In this document: positions 7,510-13,945 of the stretch, piece after piece
How the letters are laid out: each line of letters begins with the position of its first letter
Position numbering within the stretch: position 1 is the stretch's first letter
From: Bacteroidota bacterium
GTDB lineage: Bacteria > Bacteroidota > Bacteroidia > Chitinophagales > Chitinophagaceae
Reading direction: 5' to 3'
NCBI GenBank assembly: GCA_023412975.1
Contig: JAEZRB010000183.1
Span: forward strand, 1 to 20,117
DNA length: 20,117 bases
Notes under the pieces: generated by a model
Databases searched by the model: none
Told to the model about the DNA's origin: nothing
What the model saw: only the letters and a program-made list of their open reading frames with translations
Program-made: the position numbers and the translations under genes

Positions 7510-8517
7510 ATGGAAACAATTTTGTTGATCTTAGGCGGTCTGGGTTTGTTTCTCTTTGCTATTTCAAATCTTTCCGAAGCGCTAAAGGGCCTGCTCGGAG
7601 GCAAGGCAAAAAAATGGGTGGCAAAGTTCACCCGGAACCTATTCACGGCTATTCTAACAGGAGTTGTCATTACCCTGCTTCTTGATTCGTCATCGGCAGT
7701 GATCATCATGGCTATTGTGTTGGTCAATGCAAAAGTTTTGAGCTTCCGGCAGGCGATCGGTATTGTACTTGGCGCCAATATAGGCACCACTTTCAGCAGC
7801 CAGATCATTGCAATGGATATCGGTAAATTTTCACCGATTCCTATTTTCCTGGGTCTGCTTTTAATTTTCTTTGCAAAAAGTGAATGGATGAGCCGGACGG
7901 GCAGGGTGATCATTTATTTTGGCATCCTGTTTTTTGGCCTCTATACAATGGAAAGAGCTGTTGGCCCGCTTCGCAGTCATCCGCAATTTATGGATTGGAT
8001 GGGGAAACTGGAACATCCCTTCGCGGGAGCTGGTACGGGAGCATTGGTTACCGTGATCATACAGTCGTCATCTGCTACCGTGGGAATGGTCATCACGCTG
8101 GCTAAAAAAGGATTGATCACCCTGACCGCGGCGATTGCCGTGATGCTCGGCGCCGAACTTGGAACCTGCGCTGACACTTTACTAGCTACCGTAAAAGGCA
8201 GCCGCCAGGCACTGAAGACCGGTTTGTTTCACCTCCTTTTTAATGTCAGCACCATATTACTAGCCCTGGTCCTGTTCCCGTTTTTTGTACAACTGGTAAT
8301 ATTGGCTTCGGGTACAACTCATCTTGAGCAGCAGGTCGCAAATGGGCATATGATGTTCAATTGTTTAGGCGTAATACTGTTTCTGCCCTTTGTTGGCGTT
8401 ACAGAAAGGATACTAAACCGCTTATTCCCCGACAAAATGGTTGGGACACCAATCGTACCTGGCGAGATGATGGATAAAAAGACTTCCATAACCTCAACCA
8501 TTACACCCTGGCCCTAA
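7510..8517 (+). CDS. Na+/phosphate cotransporter family protein without PhoU domain
   Basis: This 335-residue polytopic protein has the two inverted repeats of the Na/Pi-cotransporter (NptA/PF02690) family. Repeat 1 has D59-SSSA (59-63) followed by GANIGTT (88-94); repeat 2 has IIQSSSAT (183-190) followed by GAELGTC (214-220). It contains about eight hydrophobic segments in all. It should move phosphate (with Na+) across the inner membrane. It ends after the second repeat, whereas many bacterial relatives of 500-600 residues add a cytoplasmic PhoU-like domain. The Gln of the first QSSS motif is replaced by Asp, which may mark a subfamily or altered ion or substrate coordination. A phosphate role suits the neighbouring phosphoesterases but remains family-level inference. 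Confidence 0.88.
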   Translation: METILLILGGLGLFLFAISNLSEALKGLLGGKAKKWVAKFTRNLFTAILTGVVITLLLDSSSAVIIMAIVLVNAKVLSFRQAIGIVLGANIGTTFSSQIIAMDIGKFSPIPIFLGLLLIFFAKSEWMSRTGRVIIYFGILFFGLYTMERAVGPLRSHPQFMDWMGKLEHPFAGAGTGALVTVIIQSSSATVGMVITLAKKGLITLTAAIAVMLGAELGTCADTLLATVKGSRQALKTGLFHLLFNVSTILLALVLFPFFVQLVILASGTTHLEQQVANGHMMFNCLGVILFLPFVGVTERILNRLFPDKMVGTPIVPGEMMDKKTSITSTITPWP

Positions 8518-8615
8518 TCATTCTTTGTGTATTCTAAGATAGAAACCACCATGCTGAAAACTTAACATTGCAAACAATCCCCCTGTATTATTTTTAGGTT
8601 ACTAAAAAGTAAGCC

Positions 8616-8876
8616 ATGGCCAAAAGCAAAAAGAAGAATAGTAAACCTGTTTCATTAAAAAAGACAACTTACAACCAGCTCACTACACAATTGGAGAATT
8701 CATTATCCTGGCTCAAGGATTTGCTGGGAGAAAAAAAATATGCTGTGCGGATCAAAAAAGCCGCAAGAATATTAAGTGACGGTATAAAGGAAAAACCTGT
8801 AAAAAAGGTCAGGCCTCCTAAAAAGAACCCCGGCAAAAAAGTAGATGAAACAGCCAATACAGTTCCGGTACAGTAG
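8616..8876 (+). CDS. Small lysine-rich protein of unknown function
   Basis: This 86-residue, strongly basic protein is bounded by a Lys-rich N-terminus (MAKSKKKNSK) and a Lys/Pro-rich tail (KVRPPKKNPGKK). Between them is an amphipathic helical core (about 18-57) with TTQLENSLSWLKDLLGEKK and a second helix RIKKAARILSDGI. There is no signal peptide or TM segment. The basic tails suggest nucleic-acid association, as in histone-H1-like bacterial proteins, but nothing specific shows this. A near-consensus -7 box (TAACATTGC, 8563-8571) lies about 45 bases before the ATG, so it may be transcribed on its own. It is convergent with the phosphonate operon. Confidence 0.65.
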   Translation: MAKSKKKNSKPVSLKKTTYNQLTTQLENSLSWLKDLLGEKKYAVRIKKAARILSDGIKEKPVKKVRPPKKNPGKKVDETANTVPVQ

Positions 8877-9045
8877 TAAACTGTTCCACGCTCTTTTGCC
8901 AACACCGGCCGACCTCAGCCGGGTCCTGTTTTGGTTATAACGATACTTCGGTCTTTACGGCGTTAAATCGCGAGTGGCCGGATGAGCCGGGCAATTAACC
9001 TGGGTTGGAGCGACAAGGTAAATAAAGCAGGTAGAAATAACAACG
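8877..9045. other. Convergent intergenic region with weak hairpin
   Basis: The region lies between the 3' end of the lysine-rich gene (plus) and the 3' end of the phosphonate operon (minus). A short stem CCGGC (8905-8909) / GCCGG (8918-8922) with an eight-base loop could end transcription, but it is not followed by a clear T-run on the plus strand. No ORF of its own is supported. Confidence 0.3.
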
Positions 9046-10197
9046 CTATACAGCGTAAAGAATTTGCTGGCTTCGAAGTTTTTTGTTGATCAATTGTTCG
9101 CACAATCCAAAGCTTAAGGTCATGCCGGCTCCGCCCAGGCCATTGATAACTTTTACGCCCTTCTCCGGTTCTGCAATCAACCAGGGCTGGCCATTGGTCA
9201 GCTTGCAATAGACGCCGTTCCAGGTTTCAGTGATCGTTTCATCATTAAATCTTGCGAAAGTCTTAAGATAGTCCAGTATCAGCTTGTTGATCGATTGTTT
9301 GTCAAAAGGATCAGGCGAATGGCTGTATTCGTGGGAGTCACCGATGGTCAACTCCCCCGCATGGTTTTGCGATACCATCACATGAATACCTGACTTAATG
9401 TAAAGTGGAAGTTCCGTTTCCATCCTTTTCTTTAATCGCGACAGTGATGCTGCGGCCTTAAATGAACTGTAGTGTAGCAATGATAAGCCTCCACAGAACG
9501 CCGGCCCTATCCGCTCATTAACGGGTTGAGCCGCCATCCGCATCATCTGGAGCTTACATTTGATAACCGGCAAAGTTGAAAATATCCGTGGGTATAATGT
9601 TTCAAGATCCGAACCGCTGCAAACATATATTTCATCAGCTTCCCATTCCTCCGTGCCACAATAAACTGCAGGATAAGCGATGTCGGTAACAGCTTTTCCA
9701 AAAATAAATTCGACATCATATTTCTCAGCAAGCCAGGCTGGCAGTTTTATAATAGCTTCTCTTGGGTCCACGATCATTTCCTGGTCGCTGTATAAACTGC
9801 CCAGCAGTTGTTCCCGAACCGCATGGGCCGACTTCTTTATCGTATCCTCCTTATTCAAAAACTGGTACCCACGATCCTGGTAAACAGATGCCAGCTCTTC
9901 CAGTACCTCCGCTTCATCACTATGATAAGCCAGGTGAATTGACCCTGGCTCATCGTACCAGATACCCGCGCTATCACAGACTTCTTTCCATATCCTTTTC
10001 GACAGGATAGCCGTCTCATAGAGCTCACCGGCTGGCTGTCCAATAGGCCATATCATGCCGAAGTTCCGGATCGACGCACCAGTTGCTGCGTGACCTCTTT
10101 CGATGACTTTTATCTTATAGCCTTTTATTGCAAGCGCCCTGGCAACGGCCAGCCCGACTATGCCGGCGCCAACAATGATGGCAGAGGGTTGTGACAT
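9046..10197 (-). CDS. FAD-dependent amine oxidoreductase of phosphonate clusters (TIGR03364-like)
   Basis: This 383-residue D-amino-acid-oxidase/glycine-oxidase-fold flavoenzyme has an N-terminal Rossmann dinucleotide site GAGIVG (10-15), a glutamate ending the second strand (VIERG), the family segment TGASIRNFGMIWP, and a C-terminal FAD motif in NGLGGAGMTLSFG. The segment SIRNFGMIWPIGQ and its gene neighbours match the FAD oxidoreductase family I know as TIGR03364, defined by co-occurrence with phosphonatase-like HAD proteins. Relatives are reported to deaminate AEP or N-alkylated AEP oxidatively to phosphonoacetaldehyde, replacing the transaminase PhnW. It should be cytoplasmic and produce H2O2 or reduce an acceptor. 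It is the last gene of the operon, 3 bp after the permease. The exact amine substrate cannot be read from the sequence. Confidence 0.85.
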   Translation of the reverse strand: MSQPSAIIVGAGIVGLAVARALAIKGYKIKVIERGHAATGASIRNFGMIWPIGQPAGELYETAILSKRIWKEVCDSAGIWYDEPGSIHLAYHSDEAEVLEELASVYQDRGYQFLNKEDTIKKSAHAVREQLLGSLYSDQEMIVDPREAIIKLPAWLAEKYDVEFIFGKAVTDIAYPAVYCGTEEWEADEIYVCSGSDLETLYPRIFSTLPVIKCKLQMMRMAAQPVNERIGPAFCGGLSLLHYSSFKAAASLSRLKKRMETELPLYIKSGIHVMVSQNHAGELTIGDSHEYSHSPDPFDKQSINKLILDYLKTFARFNDETITETWNGVYCKLTNGQPWLIAEPEKGVKVINGLGGAGMTLSFGLCEQLINKKLRSQQILYAV

Positions 10198-10200
10198 ATC

Positions 10201-11481
10201 TTATTGATTTTGTAAACTGTATTTTTTATTAAACCAGTACAATGACACCAGCGTTCCCACTACACCAACAACAGAAAAAATGATTACTCCATTTGAGTAA
10301 AACACCGTCCACTGTATGTCAAAATCTCCAAACGATTTTAGCAGCATAATGATCACGCTACCCAGGTATCCATATGCGTCGGCTATGTAAATGAGAAATC
10401 CCACGTTGCCTGCAACCCGGAATGTCGCGATCAGGCGTTCGAAGAATATGCAATTAAAAGGAATATAGGCCATGTACAATCCCATCCCAACCAATTGCAT
10501 CCAGAGAGCGCCACCCATAATGCCAGACGCAAACAACCAGGACGACATGCCAGCGAGGGCGAACCCGCCGGCAATCACGAGATGAACAGTTCTAAACGCA
10601 TTTATATTCTTCCGGATCAGAACCAACAGAGCCATCACCGACAATACGATTACAGAAGTAAAGGTTTCGGTCCTTGCAAAAATGCCGGCATCATGGCCGT
10701 ATCCCAGTTCATTCCACATATTGGCCATGTAATTGTCCCTCAGATCACGTATGACCGTGAGAACGGTATAGGTAACAGTGATAATGACGATGCCGGTCCC
10801 GAATGATCTCATAAAACGCTTTCTATTGGCCGCCGGCATAGGTACACGGACCGTACGCTCCCTGGTATCGGATTCATCAGGAGCCGGAATCTTTTCAAGC
10901 AAATAGAAAAGAACCGCAAGCGGCAACGCAAACAATAGGCCGGTAATAAATGGCATCCATTGCTCCGATACGCTCCAGTCGATCATCAGCCATTTTGCAA
11001 CCGACCGCGTAAAACCGCCCGCGAAAATAAAACTGACTGCCATCACCGAACCAATGAAATCAGTACCAAGTCTGCCTTCCACGTAACTGAAAATAATGCC
11101 CCACAGAAAACCCAGGACAAACCCATTGATAAAAAGAAATATCATACCGAACGGGGGCGGTGCAATAGCGAAAAACAAAAGTGAAAGCCATGCCGTGCCC
11201 ACCAGGATAAGACCGGTTTTCCACCTGCCAAATCTCTTTAGTTCGGCAATAAACCTGATTCCGTAAAACTTGCTCAGCATATAGCCGACCACCTGGCTTA
11301 TGATCAGCAATGTCTGGTAAGAAATTCCCCAAAAGCCGACCCCTTCGAATAGGGCAACGGTAAAAGGCTTGCGATAAGCATAGACTGACGAGTATGCTAA
11401 AAAAGCAATCATAGCGGCGAGCACGGTTACCAGTATACGCCTGCTGCCGGTCTTCTGTAAAGAAGCTGTGATTACGGGCAC
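10201..11481 (-). CDS. MFS permease (DUF5690-like), probable organophosphonate importer
   Basis: This 426-residue inner-membrane protein has about 12 hydrophobic segments in two halves joined by a charged loop (about 198-225), the MFS layout. I recall this Bacteroidota family as DUF5690. Two features recall the organophosphate:phosphate antiporters GlpT/UhpT. In TM1 it has YAYRKPF (R37, K38), in the place of GlpT YLVRKNF with its phosphate-binding R45. At the start of the second half it has VIRDLRDNY (R245, R248), in the place of GlpT R269. Such an Arg pair would suit a phosphonate substrate. The gene lies 3 bp downstream of the HAD gene and 3 bp upstream of the FAD gene, so it is firmly in the phosphonate operon. 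Import of AEP or hydroxy-AEP is inference from motif and context. Confidence 0.82.
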   Translation of the reverse strand: MPVITASLQKTGSRRILVTVLAAMIAFLAYSSVYAYRKPFTVALFEGVGFWGISYQTLLIISQVVGYMLSKFYGIRFIAELKRFGRWKTGLILVGTAWLSLLFFAIAPPPFGMIFLFINGFVLGFLWGIIFSYVEGRLGTDFIGSVMAVSFIFAGGFTRSVAKWLMIDWSVSEQWMPFITGLLFALPLAVLFYLLEKIPAPDESDTRERTVRVPMPAANRKRFMRSFGTGIVIITVTYTVLTVIRDLRDNYMANMWNELGYGHDAGIFARTETFTSVIVLSVMALLVLIRKNINAFRTVHLVIAGGFALAGMSSWLFASGIMGGALWMQLVGMGLYMAYIPFNCIFFERLIATFRVAGNVGFLIYIADAYGYLGSVIIMLLKSFGDFDIQWTVFYSNGVIIFSVVGVVGTLVSLYWFNKKYSLQNQ

Positions 11482-11484
11482 TCC

Positions 11485-12159
11485 TTAAAAAATTAAATCG
11501 GGTAACTGGGAAAGATCATCGATAATAAAATCAGGGCCATATGCCTGCAATTGCTCCCTTGTAAATGCACCGGATGTCACTGCTATTACAATAGCACAAC
11601 CTGCGTTGCGGCCTTCGTTAATGTCAACCTCAGTATCACCGATCTTTATCACCTCGCCGGCGTCTTCAACACCGTTGCGCTGCATCAGTGTATGTATCAT
11701 AAATGGCTGGGGCCTGCCCTCCTCCACTTCATCGCTGGCTATATAGTCGTCTACAAGACCTTTTTCTTTCCATTGAAGACGGTTTACGATCACGTCCGCT
11801 ATTTCTTTTGAGAATCCCGTGTTCAATGCCACTTTTATACCACGTTCCTTAAACCGGGCAAAAGTTTCCTCGGCCGCGATCATCGGTTTCACACCCGGTG
11901 AATACTCGTAATAGTCCATCATTTCGCCTACAAACTCATCATGAATGTTCTCAATAAGCTCAATATCCCAGTCAACTGCCAGGTTCTCCAAAACCATGCG
12001 AATGGCCAGTGGCTTTTTATATCCCATCAATGGCTTTACATCGTCCGCATTTATTGAATACCCGTATGATTCAAACGCATAACAAAATGCGTCTGATACA
12101 GCATGATCATCGGCCAGTGTGGTACCGGCAATATCGAAAACCGCTAGTTTTATTGGCAT
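11485..12159 (-). CDS. PhnX-like HAD phosphonatase (TIGR03351-like)
   Basis: This 224-residue HAD hydrolase has motif I FDIAGTT (nucleophile D9). The usual second Asp is replaced by A11, the hallmark of phosphonoacetaldehyde hydrolase (PhnX, DxAGTT) rather than of ordinary phosphatases. The helical cap has MGYKKP (45-50), where K49 lines up with the Schiff-base Lys of PhnX, although the His three residues later in PhnX is Ala here. Motif II (NTGF), motif III Lys/Arg in EEGRPQPF and motif IV GDTEVDI are present. It should hydrolyse phosphonoacetaldehyde, or a close analogue, to acetaldehyde and phosphate in the cytoplasm, taking the product of the FAD enzyme. The gene starts 65 bp after the HD oxygenase and ends 3 bp before the permease. 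Confidence 0.85.
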   Translation of the reverse strand: MPIKLAVFDIAGTTLADDHAVSDAFCYAFESYGYSINADDVKPLMGYKKPLAIRMVLENLAVDWDIELIENIHDEFVGEMMDYYEYSPGVKPMIAAEETFARFKERGIKVALNTGFSKEIADVIVNRLQWKEKGLVDDYIASDEVEEGRPQPFMIHTLMQRNGVEDAGEVIKIGDTEVDINEGRNAGCAIVIAVTSGAFTREQLQAYGPDFIIDDLSQLPDLIF

Positions 12160-12176
12160 AAAATAATTTTGCCCAA

Positions 12177-12195
12177 GGTAACAATCATGATTACC
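12177..12195. promoter_or_regulatory. Interrupted palindrome between the HD and HAD genes
   Basis: GGTAACAATCATGATTACC is a perfect 16 bp palindrome (GGTAATCATGATTACC) except for three inserted bases. It occupies the widest gap (65 bp) within the catabolic half of the operon, 18 bases before the HAD start codon. It could be an operator or an RNA hairpin; no promoter consensus accompanies it. Confidence 0.25.
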
Positions 12196-12224
12196 CGCAG
12201 GTGATAATCCGGATGAACAAAAGT

Positions 12225-12857
12225 TTAATTATTTGTTACTGCGCGATCAGCTGTCAAATGGCGCAGTGCCATGTCCCGGTATTTTTGAAGTGGGGGAACA
12301 GGTTTATTTTCGAGCTTTGCTTTTTCATCCCAACGGCGAAGCTTTATATGCAGGTCGAAGAGTGGATCTGATTCAAAACGCATCGCTTCTTCCAGCGACA
12401 TAACCCCACCCTGGAATGAAAGTGTCTTTTTACTGGCTTCTGATAATTGTTCGTAATAGGATGGAAAATGATAGGTAAGATATCTTTTGGCCTGTACATG
12501 GTTTTGCACAAGGCTGGCGATTGTTTCAGAAAACCCATTGTCACGTAAAAAATCCGCGCCAAGCTTTTCATGATCCACCACCCCAAAACCATCCATTTGC
12601 TGAACAGGCATGATGTGTTCACACAAATGACCGATATCATGAAAAAAAGCGGCCAGTATAACTTCATCGGGGTAACCCTCCGCTTCAGCAAGTTCTGCTG
12701 CCTGGCACATGTGCTCTACCTGCGAAACGGGTTCGCCGATATAATCTTCATCACCAAATCGCCGGTACAAATCGATGATGAGATCAGCAACGGCTTCCGG
12801 GCTTTCTTTGTAGTGTGGCATGGCTGTGTTTTTATCGGGTGCTTTTTCATTCAGCAT
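12225..12857 (-). CDS. phnZ: PhnZ-type HD-domain diiron oxygenase (C-P bond cleavage)
   Basis: This 210-residue HD-domain protein carries the residues I recall as functional in PhnZ, at nearly constant offset. Iron ligands are H49, H73, D74, H96, H120 and D177 (PhnZ H34, H58, D59, H80, H104, D161). Substrate residues are Y39 and E42 in YIGE (Y24, E27), H77 (H62) and K124 (K108). The segments HVQAKRYL, TLSFQGGVMS and IKLRRWDEKAK are also typical of TIGR03276, the phosphonate-operon HD family. PhnZ oxidatively cleaves (R)-2-amino-1-hydroxyethylphosphonate to glycine and phosphate. Its usual partner, the 2-oxoglutarate dioxygenase PhnY, is absent from this window. The start at 12857 overlaps the upstream gene by 11 bp, suggesting translational coupling; M13 (12821) is an alternative start. 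A TmpB-like substrate (N-methylated hydroxy-AEP) is possible. Confidence 0.88.
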   Translation of the reverse strand: MLNEKAPDKNTAMPHYKESPEAVADLIIDLYRRFGDEDYIGEPVSQVEHMCQAAELAEAEGYPDEVILAAFFHDIGHLCEHIMPVQQMDGFGVVDHEKLGADFLRDNGFSETIASLVQNHVQAKRYLTYHFPSYYEQLSEASKKTLSFQGGVMSLEEAMRFESDPLFDLHIKLRRWDEKAKLENKPVPPLQKYRDMALRHLTADRAVTNN

Positions 12858-13932
12858 GTAAGTTCAGTGCAGGCAGGGCCTGGTGCGCAGGCTTGAATTC
12901 CTTTCCAAGCAATTTTGCAATTGTAGCGGCGATCTGCCCCTGGAAATTCTGCGCTTTTCTTTTGCTTTCACCTTCGGGCGCAACAGAGGGGCCAATGGCA
13001 GCCATCCACATTTCACTGGCTTCCGCGATCCGCTGGCCATGATGTTTCCAGTTACCTTCTTCCGCCAAACCCCGGCCATGATCTGTTGTAATGATCAGCG
13101 TAGTCTTGTCCTTATACCCGGGTGTGGACTGAATATAGTCCCATATCCGCCCGATCCACAGGTCAGACTTTTTCGCAGCATCAAGATAGTAATCATACAT
13201 TCCTTTATGGGCAAACTCATCAGTATCACCCAGCCCGAAAAAAATAAGCTTTGGCTTATGAATCTTCATGTATTCAAACGCGATATTAAAAGTTGCTGCA
13301 TCCAGCCTTTCACCGCCGTGAAAAAGATCCGGCATTTCGTGTTGCAATTCGTTGAAAATTTTTTGCTTCGCGGTCAATTGTCCCGGCAGGTCCCTGAATC
13401 CATCATTCACCAACAGGCCCGAACGTCCTTCATTGAAAATGGAGGCAAATACATCCCATGACCCAAACACCACAACTTTTCCTTTGTATTCCGGCAACTT
13501 ATTCAGGTATTCGAATACGGTCTCATTTTTATTGGGGATCTTGTCATTTGAATTCACGGCAGTGTCGGGATAGCCGGTGAAAATCTCGTTGTACCCGGGA
13601 TAGGAAAACCAATAGGGATTTGCATTATTGAAATAGTTGCCATAGTTCCTGTTTCCTAGCAGGACGCCCTTCGAGGCCAGTTCCGACCAGAAAAACGGCA
13701 TTAGTTTTTCGCGACGTTCTGTTGCTGTCCTGGCCCAGAAATTCTTTTGTACATACCTGATACTGTATTTTGCTGTTGTATCAAAAGTTAGAAGGCTGTC
13801 GGCACCGCCAAATACCTCCTGCCAGCGTAGTCCATCCATCGTCACGATCACAATATTTTCCGACAGCTTGTTCTGCGCCGAAGTATTCAGCATGATGGTT
13901 GAAATCAGCAGGCAGCAAACAAATTTTTTCAT
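12847..13932 (-). CDS. Secreted alkaline-phosphatase-superfamily phosphoesterase (paralogue B)
   Basis: This 361-residue periplasmic enzyme starts at the ATG at 13932, because MKKFVCCLLISTIMLNTSAQ is a good signal peptide. A longer frame to 13995 would overlap the upstream gene by 50 bp and hide the signal; ATG 13938 is an alternative. The active-site residues are D33 (TMDGLRW), the putative nucleophile S110 (FSYPGYNEIF), D238/H242 (DTDEFAH), D284/H285 (TTDHGRG) and H297/H298. This is the layout of NPP-type phosphodiesterases, a superfamily that also includes phosphonate monoester hydrolases and phosphonoacetate hydrolase. Within a phosphonate operon it could release AEP or hydroxy-AEP from a phosphonate ester such as a phosphonolipid headgroup; that substrate is inference. 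It is clearly related to the protein at 3967-5058, with identical LMPFFWS, FSYPGYNEIF and TTDHGRG blocks. Confidence 0.85.
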   Translation of the reverse strand: MKKFVCCLLISTIMLNTSAQNKLSENIVIVTMDGLRWQEVFGGADSLLTFDTTAKYSIRYVQKNFWARTATERREKLMPFFWSELASKGVLLGNRNYGNYFNNANPYWFSYPGYNEIFTGYPDTAVNSNDKIPNKNETVFEYLNKLPEYKGKVVVFGSWDVFASIFNEGRSGLLVNDGFRDLPGQLTAKQKIFNELQHEMPDLFHGGERLDAATFNIAFEYMKIHKPKLIFFGLGDTDEFAHKGMYDYYLDAAKKSDLWIGRIWDYIQSTPGYKDKTTLIITTDHGRGLAEEGNWKHHGQRIAEASEMWMAAIGPSVAPEGESKRKAQNFQGQIAATIAKLLGKEFKPAHQALPALNLHAE

Positions 13933-13945
13933 AATCATACCCGGT

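Noticed and set aside
7449..7913. 154-residue minus-strand ORF opposite the Na/Pi transporter start
   Set aside because: Overlaps the well-supported transporter and its translation shows no recognisable feature.
8905..8922. Rho-independent terminator for the lysine-rich gene
   Set aside because: The stem is only five pairs and lacks an adjacent T-run; kept only as a weak hairpin in the intergenic description.
12883..13461. 192-residue plus-strand ORF opposite the phosphoesterase
   Set aside because: Antisense shadow of a gene with a full active-site set.
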